Shown in pieces: positions 1-11,764 of a DNA stretch of 64,000 nt (the first letter of the stretch is position 1; each line of letters opens with the position of its first letter). This DNA comes from Struthio camelus (lineage: Eukaryota > Chordata > Aves > Struthioniformes > Struthionidae). The notes beneath the pieces are model-generated. The model saw only the letters and a list, made by a program, of their open reading frames with translations. It ran no database searches and was not told where the DNA came from. The stretch lies in assembly GCF_040807025.1 (NCBI RefSeq), contig NC_090954.1:21704501-21768500 (forward strand), read 5' to 3'. The position numbers and the translations under genes are program-made.

Positions 1-3000
1 GCAAGGTAATGTTCTCCCACACCATGGCTTTCTTGCTTACGTACCCAGGCTGAGCTATGGGACAGCTCAGCTTTTGCTGTCTAGCTGCACTGCAAAGGTA
101 GCTGCAGACGCACTGCTAGCCCAGGACCAGGGAGTTTTGCTGCTCCTGTGCCAAGTCTGATGCTCAAGCACTGTGGACTCACTTTGCCCTGTCTGCAGAC
201 CTGCTTGGTCCAGGAAAAATCTCAGGATTGTTTTATTTCTTTAAAGATTTAGTGAAAATGGATCAGGTAGTTCTGAGATTTCCAGCTACCTGATTCCCTG
301 TTTCTGGCTTGCAGAAATGCCCACTACTTTAAAGTGAGTAAATAAGGCACTGAACCAAATAAACACAGATCTTCTCTGGTTGTTGAAAATAGTGCTTTTT
401 AGTCCACCGTAATTTTTACCGAGTAAAGCCATTCTGGGACAAAGCTTTAGGACAGGCAGCCTCTATTTGAAAGATGGGGCTGTTGCACCTGGTCACTCCT
501 GGTAAAAGGCACGAAGAGGTCCCAAGCCATATTCCTATGCAAACACTGATAATGAATCTGCCAGATATGTGCAGGTTAACTGCACAGCTGGAGCTGCAAG
601 GTCAAGCCTTTAGGAGACACCAGAATTAGGGTTTCCATCAAAATGCATGTCCCTGGCCAGACATCTTCCCCATTTCAAGTTCCTGCTTGTAAGCAAAGGA
701 CTCTGTTAAACCAGACATACTTGAAGAAGCCAGGTCAGACCAAAGCTTATGTGATAGGCAGCTTCTCTGCCCAGCCTGTCTCCCCTCTTGGCAGAGAACA
801 TACTTTCATGCACTGTCCCCACTTGACAGGCCAGTCAGTCCCGTTGCCCTTCTTTGCAGAGTGGGAAGGCTGGGTACCTGGAGGCTCCACAGTCAAGAGC
901 AGGATGGAGCAGTCATGGAGCAGGATGCCCCAGGGGATGTCGCCAAGGAACAGGCAAAGAGGAGCAGCTTCCCACCTCCGTCTGCACCTTAAGATAGGAA
1001 AGATGTTTGTGGAGCACCAGGCTGTGCAAACCTCCAAGGACTGGCTGAGGGAACCCCAGACAGGACACCGTGGCCATGTACAGGCCCCTGCGGCATAACT
1101 GGCCAGGGTCCTCTAGCACTCACCCACACTGCAACTGTGCTATGATCCCACTGTGTCCTCCTAGATAGAGATTTGGGGAGGGGGGAGACTGTGAGACAGG
1201 AGCAGGATTGCTGGCCCAGCAGCCATCTGTGCGAAATTTCCAAAGTTTCACACACCCCTCCCAAGTCTCCCCAGGACTCAGCTGAAACAGTTACTACCTA
1301 AACACAGCCCACACATCCCCACACAGGAGTGGTTAGTATCAAGCGGGCAGTGAGTGCCTGTCTTAGCAACACCCTCCTGGGAAGATGGTGGTGAAGCCAA
1401 GCCATGCAGGGCAGCTGCAGAGGTGGCGTTATGGGTGGAAATGCCTGGGCCTGGCCATCCAATGGGCCCAGTGCAGGTGAGTGGACTGGCTGGCAGCTGT
1501 GGCTCTGGGTCTGTGCTGCTGCAGCAGGAACAGAGCTGCTGCCTCTAGAAGGGCAGGAGCTACTGCAGGCACACTTGTCCCTGCTCATAGCCATGGGAGA
1601 GGCAGGCACATTTCCCCATGAGGCTCTGGCATGGGATTCCCTCTTTGTCACAGAACCTATATCTGGCCCAGGCTGGCATGCCCCAGGGGGTAATACAGCA
1701 GGTTTGCAGTCAGGAGCGGCCCATGTTCTTCTTGCACACCAGTGACTGCTGCTCAAGAGCACGCATCCTGCTCCCCACAGAGCCCTCTTTCACCAGCAGC
1801 ATCTGCAAGGCCCCTTCCAGCCCCAGCAATCCACATTTGCTGCCATGGAAACCATACAGTTTCCAGACCAGTGCAAAGAGGAGCTCGGTGCTCAGAGCTG
1901 TGCTGGGTTGGGGAGAAAAGGAGCACAGGGAGTGGGAAGGCTTGCTACACTGGGGTGGAGAGTGGGGAGAGTGCAGGGAGCCAGGGAAGGGCATGAGGGT
2001 ACAAGAGGGAGCACAGCAGAGTACGGTGGGAGAGGCAAGAAGGGCATGGAGGCGGTGTTGGGAGCAGGCAGGATGCTGCATGCTGGGGGACATAGAGAAG
2101 GGCAGAGCAGAGGAGGGGAAGGAGGCATGAATGGGAAGAACAAACGGGCCATGGCATGGGCACAGGCTGGGCTGAGTGTGGGGAGAAGAAAGGGAGAATG
2201 GGGAACGAATGTAGGGCACAGCAGAAGGCCAAACATTTTCAGGAGGGACAGAGAGGTCCTGGTACTGTGCCTCTGCTTAGAAAAACATTCTTTGGTCATC
2301 CCAGTTCACCTGGGGGCAGGTGGGTACTGACAGCTCAGTGCAGCTATCTGTGCTACCTGTCCCCCTATGCCAGCTGTGGGACTCTGCCACCATCCTCTTG
2401 GACTTACCATCTGGATGCTCCCTCCCTGGAATGAGGCATCAGCAAGCAGCAAGGCCACTTGGTTATTTAGGACTCCTGGAGACAGATCCCTGCTGCTCAA
2501 CTGCTGTGTGCCTGCTCAGAGAGGCAGCTGAGAGCCAGAGGACATCTGCCAGGACACTACCACCCATGAACTCTGGGTCACAGGGTCAGAGCAGCTTGGC
2601 CATGACTCTTCAGGCATCAGGAGGAGTGTGGGAGACTTGTTTCCCCTCTGCATGGCCCAGAGGAGAGACCAAGGAGAAAAGGATAGTAGGAAAGGAATTT
2701 CTACAAAATCCCACCATGGGAACAATCATCTGTATCTTCATTTGGAAACTCTTCCTTCCCAGGGACACTTAGAATTGGCTTCCAAGCTCCAAGGAGTGCT
2801 TCTTGCCTTTGCCTGGTGCTAAGACCATGGCAAGCTCTGCCCCTACAGCACAGCTTCAGAAGGACAAGAGGGCAATGGAGGTGCAGTGCAGTGCAAGAGC
2901 CTAAGATGGCTGAGACTTATAATAATACCCATATATGACCTGACCTATGAGGGGAAGCTTCTCTACTCTGAACTAAGAAACTACTCTGTACGGTCATCAA

Positions 3001-3635
3001 TCTTGTCTAACATGAGTCTGTGCAAAAAGACAAGCAGGAAAACCCACTAGCTACAGCTGAGCAAGCTCCTGGCAGCTGTCGTAGGGAGTAGCCACAAACA
3101 TGCCCTGCTTTGAAGTGGCATGGCTGTTTTGAAAGGGTCTAATCAACCTAAAAAAACCCCACTTGATAAAGAAGATGGTGGAAGGGTGAGAATCGCATCA
3201 AATCTCCAAGAAGCAGTGACAGAGGAGGGAGGAAGTCTGGAACTGGCTGTTGGGACTCTTCTCCAGTTCCCAGCGTAGCTGGATGCAAACAGAGGTGCAG
3301 GCTGGCTTGGGGCTGAAGATAATTTTTCCCTGCAACATTTTGGTTTTAAATAAAGGAGGCGGGTCTGTGTTAAGTTACTTTGAAAGATTATCTCACTTTC
3401 ATCCGTGCAACACCCATGAGTTGGAAAACAGAACAGGGAAGACAAGAGAGGGCAAGGCAGAGCACCTTGCATCAGGAGATGAGCAGCAGGAGCAGGTATC
3501 TCCCCACAGCAGCTAGAGGCTCTGGGGCACATGAGGTACAGGGTTGTCCTTCACTTGTTGCACGTGCTTTCCTCTCTGGTGACGCCACAGGACACCTCCA
3601 AGGCTGTGACAAGTGGGAAGAATCCGGCAGGCAGA
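1..3635. other. Flank beyond the PCDH1 3' end; no gene recognised
   Basis: No open frame here resembles a known protein and no exon of a neighbouring gene could be identified. About 1900-2250 is strongly purine-rich on the plus strand. Plus-strand AATAAA motifs at about 358 and 3347 have no supporting coding sequence upstream. Confidence 0.5.
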
Positions 3636-3655
3636 GGCACTCAGGTTTTCACACT

Positions 3656-3661
3656 TTTATT
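3656..3661 (-). terminator. PCDH1: Poly(A) signal AATAAA, long PCDH1 isoform
   Basis: The minus strand reads GCTTTACAATAAAAGTGTG, with GU-rich sequence (TTGGAGGTGTCCTGTGG) some 50-70 nt beyond. No other AATAAA was seen on this strand between here and the stop codon at 7641. Cleavage is expected near 3635-3640. Confidence 0.75.
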
Positions 3662-4369
3662 GTAAAGCTTTAGGAAGGGCTAATTACAATGGAGTTGGTC
3701 ATCTGACAGCTCAGCAAACAAACAGAACAGGAGAGAACAGAAAGGGGATCACGACGGTGTCATGCTCACTGCTCTGAACAGAAAGAATTACAAGGGAATC
3801 AATTGTGCTCACAGCGCCCGGGGAAAACCAAGCCCAAGGCCCAAAGCCTTCCCCGCACAGGGAAATGCATCACACATTGAGAGCAATACAACCTTAGCAA
3901 GAGGCATTGCCTTAGACATGGGTCACCATCTGAAAAATAGTTGGGTACTTTACTCTGCCATAGGATTTCTCCTTTAGAAAAGCTACACCTGCATGTACAT
4001 AAAACTGTACAAAAAACAAGGCATCACAAGCAAGGAAATGAAATCTCGTATAAATAGAACCAACACTGAAGAGCTACAAAGGGGTCGCTTAGATCCTTCC
4101 CACGCAGCCCGCCTGCTCCCTGGCTCCCACCTTTGGTTTTACCCCTGGCTTGTCCTAGTGCAGCGTTAGATACAGTGAACCCCTTCACAGAGGCTTAAAA
4201 CTCCCCCTCCTCTTCACTGTGCTTGTCTAGACTGGAGCCCGTGGGGAACTTCCTCCCACTACGTGCACAGAGGCTTTATCCTTCTGGCTTATAATTGTGC
4301 AAATGAGCTTCTTTCTGACAGCACCTCTTTGCCCTCCTCCAGAACTGATCTTCAGTGACATCTCTAGCT

Positions 4370-4770
4370 TCACCCCAGGACAAATTCCCGGTGCCCCCTC
4401 TTTCAGGACCAATGTCCAACACCTTTTCCTCCCCAGGGACGTGTCCCCACTGAACCCCCCCAAAGAATCCATCCCCTCAGCATCCCCCGCCAGGACCGAG
4501 TCCCACTGTGCCCTCTGTTCTTCCCACACAGACCCATACTTACCACCCCTGCTATGTTCCCCTTAGACACCCATTCCCTCTCCATCCCCCTAAAACCCAT
4601 ACCCTTTCCCTGCTGTGCTCCCCTCCAACTACTCAGCCCCACCACCCCCCTGTGCACTCCCCAGGGACTCATCCCCATGCCCACTGGCCCTCTGCACACT
4701 CCTCCCAGACCCACCCTCCCACTCCCTCTGTACTCCCTTGGGGACTCATCCCCTCTTCACTCAACCCAGT
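4370..4770. repeat. Degenerate tandem repeat of about 45-50 bp in the 3' UTR
   Basis: The plus strand shows repeated CCCCAGGGACTCATCCCC / CCCACTGTGCCCTCTGTTC-like blocks, so the PCDH1 RNA is G-rich here. Units are diverged and boundaries unclear. Confidence 0.5.
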
Positions 4771-4980
4771 TGCAACATGCTCGCACTGAGAAACATAGCC
4801 AGATGCTCCAGGAGACTGACTGTGGGGGCACCCTGGGTAGCCCCTAACCAAAGGGCTTTGAGCTTCAGGGTCCCTTTGGTGACCCTGAACAGAAGGTAGG
4901 TTGCCCACCTGCAGGCAACAGCCTGGGGAAGCTAGTCTTGGACAAGCACCCCTCAGATCTGGACTACGTAGCTCTTCTGA

Positions 4981-4993
4981 GGGGGGGGGGGGG
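4981..4993. repeat. G13 homopolymer (C13 in the PCDH1 RNA)
   Basis: Thirteen consecutive G on the plus strand, hence a poly(C) tract in the long-isoform 3' UTR. Poly(C) tracts can bind hnRNP K/PCBP proteins; a role here is only possible. Confidence 0.85.
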
Positions 4994-7640
4994 TCCCAAG
5001 GGGAACATTGGACACTGCCTCTGCCTGAGCCGAGGGGAGGCATGAGCAGTCGAGTTGGCAGTGGAGTCAAAGATCCTGGCCTGTATGGCCAAATTGCACA
5101 TTCTGCCCAGTTAGGCCCTGAAACTACAGAGCTACAATAAAAACATGTTCAGCAACGTGACCTGCTCAGGCAGCCAGGCCAGGGGAACATGAGCCCCACA
5201 GTGAGGCTACCACGGGGAAGGGTAGAGCAGGAACTCCTGGACGGATATCCACCTGGAGGCAACGCACCTGCCCCCAGGGATCGCCGGACCTGTGTCCGAT
5301 CCGGAGGGAGCAGCAACAGGAGGCTGGGAGGAGGGTCCTGCCTCCTCTGCATGGCATCTCATCATGTTGGGGCTGTGAGTGACAGCCTTCCACTGCATTG
5401 CCCGAGGAAGGCAAGGAGCAGGACTAGGGCATATGGGAGCAGGTGAGACCAGGCAGTGGGAAGCTGGGCCTGCTGCTGCCCTTCTGCTGCCCTTCCCTGT
5501 CCCTTGTCACCTCAAGGCCTGGCTCAGTTTTTACCTAGTCTCCTCAGGTCTCAGAGACCTGAGGAAGCTATACGAGGGAGCTGGCCACATCCTACCATCA
5601 CGGTCAAAGCAAAGGGAGAGGAGTGGTTCAGTGAGGGGCATGCTGGAGGAGGGGAGGATGCTGGGCAGGGAAGTCCCCTGGTGCTCCACACCCTAACAGG
5701 CACTACAGCTATGGCAGGGCTGTCTCTGACCTTCAGCAACTGGTGGGGGTGGATGCTGGGGTGGCCTGCCCTACTGTAAGCCCCCAGTGCTGGTCGTGCC
5801 CTGCAGAGCCATCTGTGAGCCCCACAGTGAAAAGGCCACCTGCAGGCCATTGCCTGCACACACACAATGCCCTAACACAGGTGGGTACCCTTGGGGCCCT
5901 GGCTGGTCCCCTGTGTATAAAGGTCTGATGTGGACTGAAGATGAACAAGAGGGGACATTGTCCTACAGCTACCACTGGCCTTACTCCCTAAGGAAGATCC
6001 TAGAGATGAAGACAACTGAAGAGCTAGTATGGGAAGAACAATGGTGCAGCGCAGCCCCTCCCAGCATCCCTGCTAGACGAGGACTGGGAAGGGCTACTGA
6101 AGAGAGAATGAGGCGTGAGTGCCCAGCCCTCCTACTGCTGCCCTGGCAGCAGGGCACAGGTGACTAGAGCTGGGTGGCACACAGAGCCCCCCAAAACAGG
6201 ACTGTGTCCCAGCTCCCAGCTCAGCTCTTAGGCAGCCAAGTGATCAGAGGGACTCAGAAAAGCACCCAGGCATCGCCAGGCTTTCCCCCTTGGGCTTACA
6301 CCTTCGGGAGCAAGGTGAGTTTCTCTGGAGACATGTAGGCGCACTATCCCCGTCACATGTGCTGCGTCGCCCTGGTTTGGTACTCTGCAAGGGAGCTGAG
6401 ACTGCTGGCACCTGGCAGGGCAGCGCCATAGGAAGGGCAGCAGGGGACCAGCCTGGTGAGACTGGTCGACCTTTGACAATGGAAGAGAAAGCTGGAGCCC
6501 TTGAGAGTGGGCCTGTGGCCTAAGGGCAGCGGGACTCCAGCAGACAGGGGCTTAGCGGCCCCCAATGTGACCCTGAGACAAAGCTCCTCCTCACAAAGGC
6601 AATGGTGGCTTACAGGCGGACAGGACGGAGGTCGAAGGCGTGGCACAGCCGGCCTCATGGGCATCCCCTGCCCCGGAGGAGGCACAAGGCGATAGGCTGA
6701 GATGCCACAGCCAATGACGACCTCCTTGCCAGCAGAGTTGGACTGAGGGCTTCTATGGACCGAGCCAATCCCTTGAAGGGGGGCTTCCCCATCCCTCCTC
6801 CACCCATTGGGCACAGAGCCAAAAGGGAATCCCCAATGCAGAACCCGTTTGTGGCACTGGGCAGTCTCTAGGGACCCTACAGCTTGTGGGCACAGTGACA
6901 ACGTACGGAAAGAGATCCAGGCTGAAAAAAATTAAAGTCCCTACAGTCCCACTAGGACACTGCCCCTCATCTCCAGCTCCCCAGCTGCTGTTTCAGGGAC
7001 TGGTCACATCTCTATTTACAATATAGAACATGAGTGTGGGCCGGAAGCTGTGCTCCAATGGGCTCTTCCACGCAGCAAACCATTCAAAGCTGGAACTTGC
7101 TCCCTGTGGTTTGTTTTTGTTTAAATGTCTTTTGTTTCAAGAACAATAAAAGTTTCAGTCAGGCAGGACTTGAATGTCATTCCTAAGATTCATATTTACA
7201 GGAGTCTACAGGAAAAAGACAGGCAGCTCACTCTCTGTGCGTGGAGACACACTTCGTCCTATGCCCCAGGAACTCCACCAGCTTTGCATGGACCTTTGGT
7301 AAGTAAGCCCTCTCCCCAGACATGCCCTCTGCACTAGGAGCCTGCCCAGCCCTCCCCGAGGCAGCAGTTCAGAGACATGCACCCTCAAGTGCTTGGAAAT
7401 TCCTTAGGTTTTGGATGTGTTAATCCTTCCCACCCACCCCACCCCAGAAAACAATGGGTTAAAAAGGCGTCCCTTTCATCCCTGCCTTGCCCTGCCCCCC
7501 CGCTGTCCTCAGAGCCCCTGGGGCATCTCGCCCATGACCTGGAGAACCAGCTGCAGGAGCAATAAAGCATTAAAGTTTAAAATGTTCCTCTGGACGCTGG
7601 CCTCAGAAGCACATCTGCTCCCTGCCCCTCAGGCCCAGCC

Positions 7641-8026
7641 TCACAGGTATATCTCCCTCTTGGTGGTTTGGGATGAGGGGGTAGTGGCTGGTTGGAAGTC
7701 CGAGGTCTGGGTGAGAGGAATTTCCTCCATGGGAGAGTCCTTGCAGGGCTCATGGCTACTATTGGAGAAGGCACTGTACGTGGGGAGCAGGCGGAGGTTG
7801 GCCATTTTGGTGCTGCGCTCTTCTGAGAGTCTGGGGCTGCCATTCCCAACTTGCTCTTGACTCCCTCTATCTTGGTAAGGCACAAAAGTGGAGAGTTTGA
7901 GGGCATTCTTGGGCCTGCGATTGGGGGAGGATTGGCCAGGCATCCAGCAGGTGTCGGAGTGGCCGAACTCTGTGCATTCCCGGGTACAGGTCCCAGTCAT
8001 GGCTACATCAGGCAGAGGCCGGAGAT
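7641..8026 (-). CDS. PCDH1: PCDH1 coding exon 5: C-terminus of the long isoform
   Basis: These 386 bases encode residues 1071-1198 and the TGA stop at 7643-7641. The segment begins DLRPLPDVAMTGTCTREC, contains FGHSDTCWMPGQSSP and KLSTFVPYQDRG, and ends TQTSDFQPATTPSS then KREIYL. All of these match the long mammalian PCDH1 tail, with scattered substitutions in the Ser/Pro-rich middle. The acceptor is TTGCTTGCTTCTCTACAG (AG at 8028-8027). The region is cytoplasmic and predicted disordered, with short conserved blocks that probably bind partners. The hydrophobic C-terminal IYL could suit a PDZ domain, but that is only a guess. Confidence 0.96.
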
Positions 8027-11000
8027 CTGTAGAGAAGCAAGCAAGAGTATCGTTACACATGCCCGGGCCCCACAGCATCGGGATGTGAAGCTGGAGCAAG
8101 CTGGGGGCACTGGGCTGTCCTGACTCCACAAGGTGGGGCACGTGGCATTCTTGGAGAGTGTGCTTCTACAGGGCTTCCCACCACAACTGCACCCCTGGGA
8201 AGGGGCACAATGAGCCCTCTTCAATTCCCCAGGGACCTTCCCATGAGACGATCAGGCAGACCAGTCTCCCAGACTATAGCAGCATCTCTGTTCTCCTGGG
8301 AGCTCACATCCGTGGCCCCTTGGGAAACAATGAACTGTCACACAGAGGATGACCAGCAGAGCCGGGATCGCTCTATCATACCAGCACCCTCTGCCAATGG
8401 AAGGAAGGAGTGCCCGGGACACAGTCAGGCCCACGGCCACCCAGGGAATGAAGAATTGCTGGGAAGGGAACCCAAGAGTCCTGACAGTTGCTGCTTCCTA
8501 TTCAAGGTCGCAGCTCCAGCTCTCTCTGGTTAAGCACCCTCCCTGCAGTGGGTGAGTGTGGAAGAACTGATCAGGCACAGCGTGGTACAGAGCTCACTGA
8601 CCCCACCTCTTTTGATGATGAGGTCTAAACAGTGGGAACTTTACAGGCTGGATTTGCACAGCAGGAAACAGGCCGCCACAGGACTGGTCAGCCTGCAACC
8701 ATGGGTACCACCAGGCCTTCCCAGGCTCTGGGAATCTCCTTGGTCCAGGCACATTTGGGCACCAGTGAAAGCTTTGCAGTGCAAAGGCAGGAATCCTTAG
8801 GGAACTGCCATTCCCTTCCCTGGCCACAGTCAGGCTCTTCACTGCCCTGAGGTACAGCCAGATATCCTGAGCCTCAGACATTCTGTGCCTGTGCACTGCC
8901 AGATCTCCCCAAGCACTTATATTTCTGTGTTCCAGAAAAAAACAGGCATAAGTCCAGAAAGCAGCCAGCCTTCTCCAATATCAGCTATGTCCTAGCTCTT
9001 GCCTCCCCAGTCATCTTGGACAGTCCTACCCTCCTCACCATCAGGCATCATAGGCCACGTGCAAGCCTGTGGCCCAAGTATGCATTGACAGGAGACATCC
9101 TTCCCCACGCCCAATCAGAAGTCCTTAGACATCAGCTGGTCTCCCTTGCAGTCTGACATGCCTGAACATAGTGGCAAAATCATTTCTACCCCCCAGTGCT
9201 GTTGGATGTATCTGAAACCAATGAATCCCTGTCCTAGAAGTGCCCAAGTTTCTCTGCCCATCAAGCACCTACCCCTGAGAGAAGCAGGTATCCCTGAGCA
9301 TCAATAACTCCCTGCTTCTGACATAGCCAAGAAACTCTGACCACCACTTACTCCCCATTCTCGTCATGCCCTGGAATCTACAGGTACTGGCCTCTCTCTC
9401 TACCTGGATATTACAAGGCCTTCCTGAGCCTCAGCCACATATTCTTTACACAGGGAGTATCTATCACAAGTCTCCAGAGGCCAAAACTAAGTATTGCCAA
9501 GCACAAGTAAGTGTCCTTCCAACAGGCATCACAGACCCAAGTGATACCCTTGCCCAGCCAGCAGATGGGCTGCCTTGTGTGCTATCTGCTCTCCTGTGAC
9601 CAATGCAGAAGCTTTCTTAGACATCTGACACGTACCTACTGCTTCTCTCTAGTCACTGCTTGGGCCACAACACAGCCCACTGCCACCACCTGGGACACAT
9701 CACTGCCCACTGCCATCAGTACGTGACAGCAGATCAAGCCGGCTGCTGATGCTGAGATGAAGGGAGGGTTTCTCATGACCTCAGTCCACCCTGAGACTCT
9801 CAATTGCAAATCTCCCTTCCGGTTCATAGCCACTGCAGGGCCAGGAACTACTTGTACACTTATTGCTGAAACTAAAAGTAAAGCACAGAAACTGCACTGA
9901 GTCAGGCCCCAGAATTCTTCCCAGTAAGGGAGTCCTCTTTCTGGGCCAGTCAGGCTGTCCTGGCTTCTGCTCTGCGGTGCCTCCTCCCAAGGAATGCGTG
10001 GCATCCAGTGGAGTGAGGCAGCCCTCAGCCAGCTGCATGTTCAGATCCATCCTGTTTCCTCCCAACAGGCTTTTGGAAGTTCTCCTCTCAGCACATAGGA
10101 GCACTCAATTCAGCATCAGGATAGTCCCTATACCTCTCCATCCAGGCGCTCACTCCACTACACTGCTGACTCCCCAAAGAGACCTGTAAACTAACAGAAG
10201 GACTTACTCAGGTGCTCCGAGGATCTGAGAGCTATGGGGCTATTACAGGACCTACAGCAAACTCAAGCCTTTCATAGCAGCTGAGTCGGGACATCTCACA
10301 ACCATGCTTAACTTCTGGATCACCCACAAACTGCCTGAATTACCCTTCTGGAGCCCACCACGTTGTCTTCAGGTGCTGTAAAGGGGTCATTCAGCTCAGA
10401 GCATGTCCCCACACTTGCGCCTTCCCACTAGATATACAGTGGCACATATAGCCCCATCCTTCGAAAACAAATTGACCAAGTGTCAGTCCCTCATTCCTGG
10501 AAGAAGAAGCGAACAAAAACCCATTCACACTGTACTGAGGGCCCTGCCCTTGTCAGCAGGTCCCTCCTGCCCCCAGTTCACAGCTTTAGGTCACAGGAGT
10601 CCCCAGGTAACTGTGGCACAGTTTTCACACACAGGTAACCCCATGAGGATGCAAGAAAGGTCTCCGCAGCATACAGCTTCAAACAGTGCTGGGCACAGTA
10701 GACATGGATCAGAAGGGAGAGCTAAAGGGATGGGCATGAAGAAAGGGGAAAAGTTAGCAATGAACCAGCGTGCTAGAAGAAATATTGTTCTAAAATAACC
10801 CTCGGTGACCGTATTCCAAATTCTCAACTCCTCTGGGGGCAGAGGCACCCCAGTTTTTCACCCTCGTTACTGCAGAGGCTATGGCACCCACTCCGCTCCC
10901 TGTGCTGGGAGCCTCCTCCCATGTCCCATCCCCTGGCGCACACATAAGCTGTGGTATCCTGGTGGAAGCCATAAGGACATACCTCAGTGCAGACCCCTTC

Positions 11001-11737
11001 ACAGCCTGCTCCGCTCAGGGGACTCTAATGAGGAGCAGAAAAAGGATGACAGGGTCACATCATTGCACAGCTCCCAGCCTCCACACCCACCCTAGGATCT
11101 GCCTGGCCCCTTCAGCCTCTGCCAGCCCTCCCTTTACATTGCATTGAGACCCATAATCCTCCTCTGGTACCCCCTGCCTTCAAGAGTCCCCAGGTGTCTC
11201 TTGGCCCTGCACCAGCCTTCCTGAGGCTGCTTGGCCACCACTGCCAATCAATCAATAGTTTCTCTTGCATTATCCTAGTCTCTCTGAAACCCACTAGCTC
11301 TCACAGGACTCAGTTAGCATCTGAGATCCCCATCCAGCAGTCTTCCTACTTCTCTGACCTTCACCAGTTCCCAGCACTGTCACATCAGCTCCTGACACCC
11401 ACATTTTTCCCTACATTTTTCCTTCACTCTCCTGACTTCTACTCTTTAATTATGATGAAGTCTCTGATGTACTGGAACTTGAAGAAGAGCTTGAGCCCAC
11501 CTGGTTCATGAAGCCCAAGGCCCCTTTATGCAGAGACATGGGCTCTGTGCATCACACAGCAATGTGCCTACACACACGCAGACAGTCCCACATGAATGTG
11601 TGCCAATTTGCTTATGTGAACATTCAGCACCACAGACGGGCACATACAAATGAACTTGGCTCCTGGGACAGCCATGCTGACATCCAAGGTGCAAAAGTAG
11701 GAGCTCAGGCGTTGCAGGTGCCAAGGTGCCCACACAC

Positions 11738-11764
11738 CAAGCTATGGTGTGAGACCATAGCTTG
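11738..11764. repeat. Perfect inverted repeat, 11-bp arms
   Basis: CAAGCTATGGT, a five-base loop GTGAG, then ACCATAGCTTG. It sits in intron 4 with no gene context. Confidence 0.85.

Larger units (their letters stand above)
3636..7640 (-). other. PCDH1: 3' UTR of the PCDH1 long isoform
   Basis: About 4 kb follow the long-isoform stop with no further splice signal or coding sequence that I recognise. The only AATAAA found on this strand is at 3656-3661. Within it are a C13 tract in the RNA (4981-4993) and a degenerate, G-rich tandem repeat (about 4370-4770). The distal part (3960-4060) is AU-rich, with TGTACAG and TGTACATGC motifs that could serve RNA-binding proteins. The continuity of the UTR is inferred. 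Confidence 0.7.

Noticed and set aside
358..363. Plus-strand AATAAA as the 3' end of a neighbouring gene
   Set aside because: No coding sequence or splice pattern upstream within the window supports it; single hexamers are frequent by chance.
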